Shown: positions 25,078 through 36,100 of the stretch, piece by piece | Layout of the letters: each line of letters opens with the position of its first letter | Numbering within the stretch: the first letter of the stretch is position 1 | From: Saccharomycopsis phalli | Taxonomy: Eukaryota; Ascomycota; Saccharomycetes; Ascoideales; Saccharomycopsidaceae | DNA: 64,000 bases | Assembly: GCA_020342235.1 (NCBI GenBank) | Contig: CP073217.1 | Span: 1,302,001-1,366,000, forward strand | Direction: 5' to 3' | Notes under the pieces: generated by a model | Told to the model about the DNA's origin: nothing | The model's database searches: none | Seen by the model: the letters and a program-made list of their open reading frames with translations, nothing else | Translations under genes and position numbers: made by a program

Positions 25078-27147
25078 TCACTCTTCATCCAACTTCCGTC
25101 TACTCAGCATACTCATTATTGGAACTTTCAAAATGGAGCTGCGCTTTGTCGTTTGGCTGCCAGCAGTCGAATCAATAAATGGGTTGATGGTGTTGTCTTG
25201 GTCTAATTCTGCAGAATTAACTACAGAGTCGAAATTCTCAAACCTGTGTGAATTCACATCCATGGCAGGTGAGTAGAATTTGGCCAACTCACTGTGATTA
25301 GGCGTATTCTTGAAATGCTTCAAATAAGCCGGCAAATCATCGTCTTCGGTTACTATTGGAGTGCCCGGCTTGATTTTTGCCGGAGTCTCCTGGTGTAAGA
25401 TTCCAGATTCTCGACCCCCACTCTCATCTTCATCACTGGATTCAAGATCAGTGCCGCTGTCATAACTGGCTTTATCATCATTTTCGTCAGATAGAAGTAA
25501 TGGGTTATCAAGAGGTGACACAAGCTCAACGTCCAGTGTAGAGGTGTTGTCTAAATCAAACCTTCCTTCCGTCCGCGAACTAGGACTTTTGGGGGTATTG
25601 TTTGTGGGAGACACCTTGACCCTGTTTTCTGAAAGCTTGCTATTGAGGGAAAATAGGGTACCAGACCGATATCTTCCCGGAGTATTAATCAAGGTGTGTA
25701 TTCCGTCTATCCGGGCAATGTCATTCACATTTTCAGATCGTGAACTCTGCGAGGAAGAGCTCTTGTCACCATGCAGGTTCTGTGATTCGTTCATCAGGAA
25801 GAGCGTCTTAATATTCTCAGACAAGTTACTATTGCTTCTGCTGTTATTAAGGTACTGCGAATGAGAAAACGCCCCGACCGAATTCGAGTGCATTCGTTTG
25901 TACTGGTTATTTGGCTGCTGTACTCTCAGCTTGTAAACGTCATTGCTATTGGATCTGGCTGGTCTTGTGATCGTCGAGAAGTTAATCGCCTGATGCGTCT
26001 GTGTGGACCTTATATTCAGCATATTGCTTCCGCTTAATGGCGAGCTCGAATTTAGCTTGATTGGAGAATGTACATGGCTTCCAGGAGCTGGTGGAATCGA
26101 TGGTGGGAAAATAGGAGACAGAAGAGACTTCAAGTCTGCTGTAGAACTCTTGACTGTATCTGTTAATGAGGTAGGATGAAGCTCAGGCGTCTTGGCCTCT
26201 TCTTGTATGCCAGGGTCGGCAAATTTTCCCAGAATTGAACTAGACCTGTTGGACGATCTCAGAGAGTTATTAGAACGTTTTCGTGCTGGAACATCCTGTG
26301 GCAGCGATAAGGGAGGCTTATAATTGATGGTGAAGTCAGAAACAAATTCATCGTTATCACTAGAATAGGCTCCGCCGGAGTTATTCAGGTTAATACGGTC
26401 AATTTTGCTGAACAAGGTGTTGGAAATGACACTAGGCACTGAAGTCACCGCAGTAGAAGCATTACTACTTGAAAGTAAATTGGACCCTTTAAAGCTTCCG
26501 TCTGACTCAGGCTCGGATAGCAGCAGCTTTGGAATCAGTCTGGATGAACTATTGAGAATATCCGATTTACACGACTTGAAGCATTTTGCAGTCTGTAAAT
26601 CCCTAGCGCATTCAATCGGTAGCCATCCTTCTGCGTTTCGTATATCAAAGTAAGCGTTGCTTTTTAGGAGTAAAACAATACTCTCAAGACTGCCGTTCAT
26701 CATCGCCAAATGAAGCGGAGTATTACCATCGGTATCAATAGAGTTGACATTAGCCCCCTTGTCTATAAGCAACTTCACACAACTGCTGTAGTCTAGTACC
26801 GAGGCCATGTGAAGCGGTGACCGTAGTTTGTTCCCTTTTAGGTTTATTGTCTCTGGAAACGACTGTAGAATCATCAATAACGTCTGATGGTTGCCACTAA
26901 GCACAGTCGTGTGTATTGGGGCATTATCATTAAAACTTATCGACATTTCATTCTTGTCATGACCAGCATTCACGAGGTACACGCAAATAATATAGTGTCC
27001 ATGGAACCCAGCGTAATGTAATGATGACCACCCGTTAGTATCATCAATATTCTTTAAATAATGAGGAAACCGCAGTAGAAGTCGTTTGACAATCAGAAAT
27101 TTCCCTTCTATTATTGCCTCGCGGAGCCTGACACGAACATCCAACAT
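25078..27147 (-). CDS. AVO2: TORC2 subunit Avo2, ankyrin-repeat protein
   Basis: 689 residues. It begins MLDVRVRLREAIIEGKFLI, nearly identical to yeast Avo2. Four to five ankyrin repeats follow to about residue 195 (NGWSSLHYAGFHGHY; DGNTPLHLAMMNGS). The rest is a long Ser/Asn-rich, probably phosphorylated region. The conserved Avo2 tail is at the end (RSSILKVPIMSMLSRRK). S. cerevisiae Avo2 is 426 residues, so the middle is expanded. Avo2 is a non-essential TORC2 component at the plasma membrane. The open frame runs upstream to a TTG; the ATG matching the orthologue is used. Confidence 0.93.
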   Translation of the reverse strand: MLDVRVRLREAIIEGKFLIVKRLLLRFPHYLKNIDDTNGWSSLHYAGFHGHYIICVYLVNAGHDKNEMSISFNDNAPIHTTVLSGNHQTLLMILQSFPETINLKGNKLRSPLHMASVLDYSSCVKLLIDKGANVNSIDTDGNTPLHLAMMNGSLESIVLLLKSNAYFDIRNAEGWLPIECARDLQTAKCFKSCKSDILNSSSRLIPKLLLSEPESDGSFKGSNLLSSSNASTAVTSVPSVISNTLFSKIDRINLNNSGGAYSSDNDEFVSDFTINYKPPLSLPQDVPARKRSNNSLRSSNRSSSILGKFADPGIQEEAKTPELHPTSLTDTVKSSTADLKSLLSPIFPPSIPPAPGSHVHSPIKLNSSSPLSGSNMLNIRSTQTHQAINFSTITRPARSNSNDVYKLRVQQPNNQYKRMHSNSVGAFSHSQYLNNSRSNSNLSENIKTLFLMNESQNLHGDKSSSSQSSRSENVNDIARIDGIHTLINTPGRYRSGTLFSLNSKLSENRVKVSPTNNTPKSPSSRTEGRFDLDNTSTLDVELVSPLDNPLLLSDENDDKASYDSGTDLESSDEDESGGRESGILHQETPAKIKPGTPIVTEDDDLPAYLKHFKNTPNHSELAKFYSPAMDVNSHRFENFDSVVNSAELDQDNTINPFIDSTAGSQTTKRSSILKVPIMSMLSRRKLDEE

Positions 27148-28141
27148 ATCTTGATAGTGAGGAAACACACAAGCAGATTTCAAAAGATCAACTGCCGCAC
27201 GTGCCTTTCAATGCATCTCCAAAGATGCCAGGATTATTTTGAAACGGTAATTGCTAGCGATTCAAGACTCGAGGCTAATAATATAAATAGTAAGGAGTGT
27301 TTGAGTGGATCATTATATAGAATCTACATGTTTATAATGGGATACTGCGTATGTAAAAGCTATTGCTGTTGCATTGGTACATAAGTGACAGGGATTCAAA
27401 GACACTTGGCTTCAAGCGGCCTTTGAACTCTAGAGAGGGTTAAAGATATGTTAAAAAACAATAAAGTCTAATCCATTTTTATCAAATCCACTTTAATTTG
27501 GTGTCAATAGCTGTCGTGTTTTGGTATACATCTAGTCAAAGCACTGTTTAGCATAAGAAGTTGAGGTATCACTCAGTGTAATCCAGATACACTAAAGTCC
27601 ACAGTTAACAAGGTAATATGCCACTTAATATTATTCTAAGCCACTATAAGCATTGCAATACGCTGTAATTTTTCCAGGTTGTATATCAAGTATGATTGAT
27701 CTTCAATTGCAGTCAGCAGCAAGGCTTTTACAAATGAAACCACCAATACCTCTTCCTCTTAATTGCTATTTGTCGATGTCTATATCCTCGTCCATTGAGT
27801 GTGACATCGTTACAAACTTATACTCAGATATTTAGTTAATTATAGATGAGTTTTTGTTCCTTTATAAGTGAATAATCGGAACGGTAGTGATGATTGGATT
27901 GATTTAGTTGTTCCCTTGAACTACGGAAATATCCTCTCTTTGTAGGAGATAATATTCCCTTATAAGATCCTATTGTTATGAGTTTCACTGGGTATTACAA
28001 CAGCATAACCGCTTAGTTGTCTTACTCAGTGAGTACATTACAACGTAGAATTGCTTCTCCGTTATAGGTGTCTTACTTGTGGTTCTCAACCTCAACACTA
28101 TTTAAATATAAAAATAACAACTTTCTTTACAATCCATTAGT
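27148..28141. other. Gene-poor AT-rich region upstream of AVO2
   Basis: About 1 kb with no supported gene. The first few hundred bases should hold the AVO2 promoter (CACGTG at 27199). The rest borders a broken coding-like frame and may be decayed sequence. Confidence 0.45.
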
Positions 28142-28597
28142 ATGTTACCGGAAGATCCACAGTCTATTGAATGACATCTTATACAATGTCGAAATGAATG
28201 GTTAACATTTTCTCGTCTTGGCAGATGCTACATTTTCGACAATTTTAAGGACGTTTGTTCTGTCCTCAAAAAAATCAAAGTTCTTGACATACCACTAATG
28301 TCTCTTGTTAAGTGTCTTTCACGGGGAATATGGTCTATGTACCCTGAGGTGGTTGAATTGCTAGAGGAGTACACTAAATTTGACGTCACTAAAGAAAAAT
28401 ATCTAATCACCAAGTATGGGGAAATGGTCAGTATCACCAAGGTCTCTATAGGAGAATTTTGTGATAATTTCCTAGTGCTAATAAATACCTTAAACGTTGA
28501 CTATTCCAAGTATGAGGGAAAACATATATTGAGAGAACAAAGAAGGCAAGGACGGTTGAGAAAGCGTAGAAAGGAGCAGAATCAAGGGTCATGCTAG
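28142..28597 (+). pseudogene. Broken or relict coding frame of unknown origin
   Basis: A single frame from an ATG (MLPEDPQSIE) to a stop after RKRRKEQNQGSC looks protein-like for about 150 codons but carries one early in-frame stop. A shorter intact frame of 99 codons starts at 28298. It reads CRNEWLTFSRLGRCYIF, then VLDIPLMSLVKCLS, a mixed hydrophobic/polar pattern, and ends in a very basic tail. I do not recognise the family. The LPED start with later Leu-rich segments is loosely F-box/LRR-like. It may be a decayed host gene, or the short frame may be a real small gene. Confidence 0.35.
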
Positions 28598-28899
28598 AAT
28601 TTCGTATTACAGAGAGACACAGTGTAAAGTGCAAGTTCAAAAGTACTTCATGTGAGTTCTTTTTAGGAGTGATGCCAACTGTTTGGCTGAGAATATGTAG
28701 AGGGTATTATTTTATTTAAGAAATAGTTAATATATGTTTTCTTGACGATTCAAAGTCTATATCTTGAAAACAGAACCTCATTTTAGCAAAGCGATGATAA
28801 CTAGACAAGTCTAGCTGAAAAGAACGCAAGATAGCCAAATCTGCAAGACATACATGGAATAGAAGCATATTATTACAATATTATATTATCTTAACAATT
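28598..28899. other. Gap downstream of PUT1, nothing recognised
   Basis: About 300 AT-rich bases between the relict frame and the PUT1 stop codon, probably the PUT1 3' region. Confidence 0.4.
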
Positions 28900-30303
28900 C
28901 TAAAAAACTCTTTGAAACAATACCTTACTGACAGCTCTTACAAGAGGCCATCCATTATCGTTTCTCACTGCATCGCCATTTTCCTCAAGTCGTCTAGCCA
29001 AATAATCACGAGTCTCTCGTGATGGTCCCCAAGGAACATACTTGATAATATTAGTCACACCATGGTTCTTGACCAAGTCATAAGTGATGTCATCTGCCAT
29101 CCCCAACAATTGGCCCAAGGTAATGTTGTGTTTCATTTCACTTTCTCTGTATTTAGCAAGTAAGCTAGTGGCAGTGAGTAACGAGTCACCATTGTGCGAA
29201 GCCACCACCAAATGACCGAAATTGGACTGTTGGGACGTGAGAATATCCTCGATTGCCAACTTGACGCCCTTGTTGTAGTTAACATCGGTGTCTTCCTTCG
29301 TGTCATGGATGATTTCCTTTCTGTTCTTTTCACTATGAATGTAGGCACCTCTAACAAGTTTCATGCCAACCTTGTATCCACCGGCAGTAGCCCGTGCAGT
29401 TTCGTCCACAAGAACCGAGTATGACTGCTTCAAATACATTTGTATGGTTCCAATGACAGAAACCGGCTTGTCAATTGGGTTGAATCGCTGGAATAATATT
29501 CGCTGCAATTCGTACACTGCCTGCTGCAACTCGTACTTCTCGGCATCGATAACCCCTACCAATAGTGGTATTGATCTGTCCGGGAACTTTGCCAGAAGCT
29601 CCTGATTCTTTTTGTATATATGCCCCACGATCTTGCTGCAGTTTTCCACCAAGTCATTCCACTGTGCTTGATATCGAGGGTCTTTGTAGTTTTTCATTAC
29701 GCCAGCGGGATCGGACACCAAGGCACTTGGCTTTAAGGCGATATATCCGGCTGGGATATCGTTAGCATTCCCACCAGCCTTGAGGGCATTGTCAATTGCA
29801 TTTAATGTGTGTGGAATGAGAACGTCGTCGATGGAGCGGATCGTCTCTTGGACAATGTGGCTGATGTCGATGTTTTTTGTGCCTTCGGAGTCCTCGACGG
29901 TGTAACTGAGCATCATATTGTAGATCAGGCGCTTTGAGAGCTTATCTCCGGTGAGCAAGACTTCATCGGTGGACAGACCTCCACAATAGACTCTAGAGAC
30001 AAACACATTGACCAAAGGCATTGGGAGGTAAGGAAAAGTCTTGATTGCCAAGTTTAGCGTGTGCTTATTGTATGTTGCGAGGCCAATGAAGAAGTATGAA
30101 ATCAATTCCTTTGTGCCTATTGATTCGAGGTATTGTAGTTTCTTATCATGCTTATCTATCAATTGAATGCTATTTAAGGACGTCGGGTACACGCTACGGT
30201 GGCCCCTGCCGGTGGTTAAATACTTCATGCCTAGTCGAGGCGTGAATACTTTTTTCAATTGTCTAATCATAAATATTTCGTCGGTGGTGGAAGTGGAGGT
30301 CAT
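28900..30303 (-). CDS. PUT1: Proline dehydrogenase (mitochondrial)
   Basis: 467 residues. The FAD-dependent PRODH barrel is shown by VGMKLVRGAYIHSEK, VASHNGDS and the C-terminal KYVPWGPSRETRDYLARRLEENGDAV. It oxidises proline to pyrroline-5-carboxylate in mitochondria, the first step of proline use as a nitrogen source. The frame extends upstream only to a TTG. The first ATG gives MTSTSTTDEIF; an ATG eleven codons later (30270) gives MIRQLKKVFTPRLGMKYLTTGR, a basic, amphipathic presequence without acidic residues. That makes 30270 a strong alternative start. Length and motifs fit yeast Put1 (476 residues). Confidence 0.94.
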   Translation of the reverse strand: MTSTSTTDEIFMIRQLKKVFTPRLGMKYLTTGRGHRSVYPTSLNSIQLIDKHDKKLQYLESIGTKELISYFFIGLATYNKHTLNLAIKTFPYLPMPLVNVFVSRVYCGGLSTDEVLLTGDKLSKRLIYNMMLSYTVEDSEGTKNIDISHIVQETIRSIDDVLIPHTLNAIDNALKAGGNANDIPAGYIALKPSALVSDPAGVMKNYKDPRYQAQWNDLVENCSKIVGHIYKKNQELLAKFPDRSIPLLVGVIDAEKYELQQAVYELQRILFQRFNPIDKPVSVIGTIQMYLKQSYSVLVDETARATAGGYKVGMKLVRGAYIHSEKNRKEIIHDTKEDTDVNYNKGVKLAIEDILTSQQSNFGHLVVASHNGDSLLTATSLLAKYRESEMKHNITLGQLLGMADDITYDLVKNHGVTNIIKYVPWGPSRETRDYLARRLEENGDAVRNDNGWPLVRAVSKVLFQRVF

Positions 30304-30436
30304 TTTGCCGGATTTATAGCCTCGAGAAGAAGGGAAACAATTTCCGTCCTCCAAGCACTAAGTGCAACTGCGGGCGATATTTACCCTGAAAAGGAAAACA
30401 GGGGGTGCGGCACCCAATTTGGGCAAACGGCAACGG

Positions 30437-32698
30437 CTATACCACGGGCTTACATTTGGTAACGTCATGACTCTGAGGAGTTCCCGCAATAAAGTCTTCC
30501 ACGTAGAGAATGCCTTTCCGGTCAATGATGTACAACTTGTAGCCGTCTTTGGAGAATCGCATGCTGGCAGCTTCGCTTCTCTTGGTAGCACTCATTACAT
30601 CGCCTGTAGATACGATCCGCTTGCGTTCAAAGTTGTTGTTGGTGTGCAAGATGTAGACACTACCCTTTTTATTGAGGAATGCAAACGCATCATTCCGCGG
30701 AGACACACAACACTTGTGGATATACGAGCCAATGTCCTCCACTTTGGACGCCATTCGCGGATGTGCCACCGACTGCGACTCGGTCAAGTTGGAGATTCTT
30801 GTCTCGAGAATCAATGGCGGGGCATTAAATGCCACCGACGACACCACCAAGTACTTGTTGTTATCTCCAAAGAAGCACAAGTCAGTGATACCCTCACTCT
30901 CGTAGGAAGTGTCCAATTTCCGGCTGGCCTTCATGACAAGTCGTGGGTCCGAAGGCCGTGAGACGTTGATGACCATGAACCGTGACTCCAAGGCAGTGGA
31001 GACGCTGAGCAACTTGGCGTCGCCAGAAAACTTGACAATGTTGATTGGGTCCTTGTAGTGCAAGGTGATGAGCGACAGGTTAGCACTTGCTAGAGTCTTG
31101 CCATTGTCTGTTTTGGTATCATCAAAGAACAACTCAAACAACATGATCAAGCTTCCCTCGGAGTCGGTGATTTTGTCCTTGCCCGTCAACCCACAGCCGA
31201 CGTACTGGTCGTTAGCCGAGATGTCAATGCATCGGATTGGTAGGCCAATGTTGTGGGTGTATACTGGCTTCCCCAGTCGGTTGAGATCAAACACTTTTAA
31301 GATCCGCTTGCCTGCCACCACCAAGAAGTTGTCACTCAAGGCACAGTATTCAAATATCCAGTCGCCCTTGTGGATAAACTCTCGCGTGACATCATCGCCT
31401 GCCACCTGCTTCAACTTCTCTGGCGAGTAAAAGTCAGGGTTGAGCTTCTTCAAGTTTTCAAAGTTGTGCCCATAGTGCCCATTGTGCTTCCCACAGCAGA
31501 GTAACAGCGGTTGCAGAGTGCTTCCTGGGTCTATGGTATACACCATCCACTTTTTGTCGTCGATAAGCGCAAACTTGGTGGCATCTGGCGAGATCGACGT
31601 GCCAATGTAATCCGACCGCTTCAACAACGACTTCATCTTCGAAGGCTGGGTCGAGTACTGGATGTGCTTTCTGTAGACCGGGAAATTGTGCGCAAACCGG
31701 TACTCCTTGCTGAACTCCTCCTCTGGTGCCTGGTACTTCGAGGTGCTCAAGTCCTTGGCGGAATTCGGAGTGTTGGAAAAGTACAACGAGCTAGGAGAGT
31801 TTACAGTGGGCGCACCTAGCGAGTTGTTTGGACCCAAGTAGTCGGGGACGCTGGACACATTGTCTGGAATGTAAATCGGCATCGGGCCAAAGGTGCTGGT
31901 TGACGCTATATAAGGAGCAGTGGTGCTGCTGCCAATGGACTTTTGCGCAGACTTTTGCGAAATCGAGTTCACATCTGTAGCAGCAATGCTCGACTTGTTA
32001 GAAGTCACAGACCCCGTTCTTGTAAGCCCATGTGAACCCAGGAGGAGCTTCGAAGATCTAGGCGAACTGTCTTCCTCAACTTCCAGAGACTTGATCGTCG
32101 ATGAGAGACCTGACTGGAGGGGCGTCTCCAACTGGTCAAACTGCGATACAAGACTCTTTTCCGTGTAGTCGTCGTCCTTGATTCGAAGCGCAGTCTGCTG
32201 GAACAAGGAAATCAATGACATTTTGTTCTTACTCCGGACCAAATGCGACTCGTTGAACGAGTTACTGGTCTTTGAGGCGGCCGAAAACGCAACCAGTGGC
32301 CTCTGCACATGTCGTGTACCCTTTTTTGTACCCTTTTTCGTCAGCCGGTCATGGTCACTTTGCTCATGGCTGCCTTTGAAAGCTTCTAGAGCATTGAAGA
32401 GAGCCCGGAGAGGCAATACCGGGCCGAGAATCATACTTTCCTTGCCCCCACAAACAGGACACTCAAAGTGTGCCACCGCGACGTCCTTGTTCAGTAGTTG
32501 TAGCCCCAAAGTCTCGGAAATTAAACACCCACAGGTCAAAACACTGGCATCATGAACAACATCAAACACAACATCTTCGCCAATGTGTTCTCTGTTACTG
32601 GACAAAACTCTTATTCTCGCAGGAAGAAACAACGAGCTCTCCACACTTTTTACAAAACTGTCAATACTGCTCGTGTCGATGCTCGGTGACTGGGCCAT
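30437..32698 (-). CDS. PTR3: Ptr3-like component of the SPS amino-acid sensor
   Basis: 753 residues. The N-terminal part contains a Cys-rich RING/U-box-like patch (LTCGCLISETLG then FECPVCGG). A Ser-rich middle (about 170-350) precedes a C-terminal half with beta-propeller-like repeats (ISPDATKFALIDDKKWMVY; VVAGKRILKVFDLNRLG; IRCIDISANDQYVGCG; VNIVKFSGD-type and LCFFGDNNKYLVV segments). This layout fits Ptr3, which works with Ssy1 and Ssy5 at the plasma membrane to sense external amino acids and trigger Stp processing. The frame upstream starts with GTG, so the ATG at MAQSPSIDTS is used. The assignment is by architecture and remembered similarity. Confidence 0.65.
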   Translation of the reverse strand: MAQSPSIDTSSIDSFVKSVESSLFLPARIRVLSSNREHIGEDVVFDVVHDASVLTCGCLISETLGLQLLNKDVAVAHFECPVCGGKESMILGPVLPLRALFNALEAFKGSHEQSDHDRLTKKGTKKGTRHVQRPLVAFSAASKTSNSFNESHLVRSKNKMSLISLFQQTALRIKDDDYTEKSLVSQFDQLETPLQSGLSSTIKSLEVEEDSSPRSSKLLLGSHGLTRTGSVTSNKSSIAATDVNSISQKSAQKSIGSSTTAPYIASTSTFGPMPIYIPDNVSSVPDYLGPNNSLGAPTVNSPSSLYFSNTPNSAKDLSTSKYQAPEEEFSKEYRFAHNFPVYRKHIQYSTQPSKMKSLLKRSDYIGTSISPDATKFALIDDKKWMVYTIDPGSTLQPLLLCCGKHNGHYGHNFENLKKLNPDFYSPEKLKQVAGDDVTREFIHKGDWIFEYCALSDNFLVVAGKRILKVFDLNRLGKPVYTHNIGLPIRCIDISANDQYVGCGLTGKDKITDSEGSLIMLFELFFDDTKTDNGKTLASANLSLITLHYKDPINIVKFSGDAKLLSVSTALESRFMVINVSRPSDPRLVMKASRKLDTSYESEGITDLCFFGDNNKYLVVSSVAFNAPPLILETRISNLTESQSVAHPRMASKVEDIGSYIHKCCVSPRNDAFAFLNKKGSVYILHTNNNFERKRIVSTGDVMSATKRSEAASMRFSKDGYKLYIIDRKGILYVEDFIAGTPQSHDVTKCKPVV

Positions 32699-33194
32699 TT
32701 TGCTAGCGTACTTGCTTATCGGTGCTACATGGGACAGTGAATTTCCTTGTTCCAAAGCAGTGGATGCATGAGCCTGGGGTAATAGACAGGGGTCTATACT
32801 GATTGCTCCTAGCCACACATTTGCCACAGGTGGAAAGATATTCACGTGGAAAAGATATTCATGTGGAAAAGGTATTCATGTAGAAAAGATGGTTTGGTGG
32901 TTAAAAAGCCGCAAGCAAAGTTTGGCATATCCGTCTGAACCCTGAAACCCAATGTTTTGTCACATTTTGTCAATGCTTGTATTCAATCCATTCCCCTGTA
33001 TATCTTTCGATCCATTCTATATCTTTCGATCCATTCTATATCTTTCGATCCATTCTATATCATTCAATCCATTCTGTATCTTCCAATCCATTCTATATCT
33101 TTCAATCCAGCTGGTATTTTCAGTTGGCAATACTTTGTATAAATAAACTTCACACTGTATATTTTTACATCATACTCTACTATACATTTACATC
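32699..33194. other. PTR3 promoter and TRA1 3' flank with tandem repeat
   Basis: 496 bp upstream of PTR3 and downstream of TRA1, both on the minus strand. It contains a near-repeat of a GGAAAAG-type element (about 32832-32890) with a CACGTG at 32843-32848, and a 19-bp tandem repeat. No gene is supported; small frames across the repeat are artefacts of it. Confidence 0.5.
32981..33109 (+). repeat. Minisatellite, 19-bp unit, about six copies
   Basis: The unit is TTCTATATCTTTCGATCCA. The first copies are slightly longer, the middle ones identical and the last ones diverged (CATTCAATCCA, CTTCCAATCCA, CTTTCAATCCA). The unit shift means each frame of the DNA reads as a periodic peptide, which explains the spurious short frames here. 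Confidence 0.9.
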
Positions 33195-36100
33195 TCATAA
33201 ATATGGCCTCCAGAGGTAGTCCAATTGCGCCAAATTTCGCGGGTTGACAGCCGATGAAATCAACTCATTGACAGCCTGGGTCGTTACCGGCGTATTTGAA
33301 GACACATGCCCAACCTTTGATATTTTATTGGTAATCAAGTCCACATTAAGCCTGACAATCTCTCCCAAGTGAGACCCTTGTGCGCTAGACTGCAAGTTTT
33401 GTGCAAACCAAGAAATCACCTCGTCTCGAACAAACAAACTCAAAAAGTGCTCAATCTCAAACTCTGGGTTGCTAAGACATCTTGAAATAACAAGTAAATT
33501 AACCGACAAAATCCCTTCCAACCCGGTTTCCCCTATAAGCTGCTGGATGTTAGGCGTGAGTCTAAACGGCACCGCCTCAGGATTACTAAACACCGGCACC
33601 TTCTGCTCTTCTGTTTCTTCCACCGGGATATTCAGCAATATTCTTGGTTTATTCGGATGACTCGTCTTATTAGGTAGCATCTCAGACGTCCACACACCCC
33701 CCGATCTCACATTGATGTTGATTTTTTGCGGTTGTCTCGATGTAATACTCATCATAAACGTAATGAGAATAAATGAGGCATACTGGGCGGTGAACTGCTT
33801 TCTAAACAACCAAAAATCTTCATAGCTTGTATACAGCTTGAGGAGGTAGTCTCGAAGAATTGTGGTTGGAACATACAACGTCTGGACCGCACTGAAGATC
33901 TCCGTCATGGTACTGACAATATCTGGCTTGGGTAAGCGTGGATCAAACGTCGCCTTAAGCTTCTCAACAATGTAGAAGAACGGATACTCAATACTTGTAT
34001 CATTCTTTCGGCAAATCTGCTCATAAATCTCTTGCAAAGACATGTCATTATTATCATTTGCCAATATTCGTATATGTGGAGATAAGGCCACGGCCACAGG
34101 CAATGTCAAATTTATATTCCTGGACCGGCACTGGACATCCTTCATGAACTCACTGTCAAATATTCTAAATAGCTGGAAGATCCTCTCCTCTCTTCTCGAA
34201 TGGCGGTTCGAAGGAAACTGCACTGCAAATTGATGGATCGCCCCCTCTTTTCCTCGAATCTGAAGTCGTTTGTAGCAAGCATTATACCCTCTCACAATCT
34301 CCAAGGTGGGTAGGAACCTCTCAATTTTAACAAAATATGTGTTGTTGTCTTTATTTAGCAAATATTGCCCGGGAATCTCAATGTCTTCAAACTTCTGATG
34401 ATGGAACTCGGTCAAGTGAGGACATAGATTCTCGAGATTGACCTTGTTAAACCGGCGATCCAACTTATTTTCAAGCCGCTCTTTCCATTTGATCAACTTC
34501 CGAATATACAACTCATATGTCGGTTTGTCATGGATAAAATCCCGCTCAAACTCCGTGCGGAGGTTTCTTGTCAAGACGGTATCAGCAAACTTGATCAAAT
34601 TGCTAACCATGTGACTAGGAAGTTGGCCAACGCCTTTCGGACTTAACATTCTATTGAAAGATTGCATACCGTCATTGTATAATGCAGCAATTAATCTGTA
34701 AGCATCTTCATCGGTGTTGGATTTGAACCGCTGGGTGATTTGTGCCACCAAGGATTCCAAGGAGAGTGCCAATAGTGGATAAGCTGTCTTGGATATGTTC
34801 ATGATTTCCTCCACGTATTCCCATGGGCTCTCAGATGTAGACTCAGTGTCCTTTGTCCCAGTCATGACTTTCAATGCAAGGAAGTCTTCCTTTGTAGTTC
34901 GCAATGGGAAATGCAACGCCTGTGGATAGCTTTTGGCAATCAAGATCAAAATCTTTCTGCCAAAGGTTGCTTCCTTGTGGGACAACGAAGTCAACAACTG
35001 AGGAATATATGTGATCCAGTACCATACTGGGATTTCGCCCTTGTAATTCTGGAACTCTGTAGCCAAAGTGCCTTTCTTGTCGTCCAAGCTAATCACCCAC
35101 AAGATTAATGCCAAGTACCGTCGTGATTTGCCGTTCTTGTACAATCCCACGGCATGCAAGAAACATATCAAGGCATTTTTCGCATGCTGCATCGCCTCGT
35201 CCTCATCCTTGTACCCGTTTCTGTTTGCCTGCTTAAATAACTTGTAGTTGAACAATCCCCACTTGGCCCACGGCTTCGGGAGGTTACCATCGAGCTGGAT
35301 AGCTGTAGCGAAGGCGTTGTTGGCTTTATCCTGACTATTCAACTTGGCCAAGAACATGCCCTTCAGGGTAAAAAACTCCGCCTTTTGCTTGGTACCAAAG
35401 TACGCCAAGTTTGTATTGCTAATAACATCAAGCCCGGTGTACAATTCCTTGTCATTTCTGTAGCAGCATTTGATCTGCTCCATTAACTTGTAGAAAGCCT
35501 CGGTAATCTCAATGTTGGGTAAGTTGTAGATTTTGTTCAATTGGTTGATGCACACCTCGTCGAGCCCATGCTTTCTCGTAACATGAGCAAATCTGTTGAT
35601 GGCGCACGCAGTCTCGTGGAACCCAGAGTACACCTGTGGATAGACGTTTCCTTTTCCTGCTTGGAGGAACGGCATATAGATGTTGTTCACTAATTGGAAG
35701 AAGTGTTGTCGCCAAACCATGATATCGTTCCAGATTAAAAGATCGTCCCACTCATTCGGCAACCGTTCTCGCCAGGCCTGAAGAACCCGTTTCAATTCCT
35801 GGGTCTTCACCTCTATGTTTTGAGCGTTGGTTCCCACCAACAGACTGTAGATCTGGCTGGCCTCCGTGAACTCCACATACGTTTGGAAAACGTGCAAAGC
35901 TCCAATATGAGCATTAGTAAATCGCGTAGGCAACAGTGTCCACTGCTTCAAAGCCAACTGGATGCCCTCGTCGCAAAGCTTCACCACTTCCGTCAACGGC
36001 TTCTTGTGTTGCGCAAAATCTTGGATACACAAGAATGTCTGAAATATATGCCGACGCGGGGTAGGGACATCAATCACTGTCTTCACCAGCTGGTCCAAAG

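Noticed and set aside
27909-28110. Stretch starting TGTT and ending AACA, LTR-like in its ends
   Set aside because: No matching target-site duplication, no second copy and no element coding sequence nearby; probably chance in AT-rich DNA.
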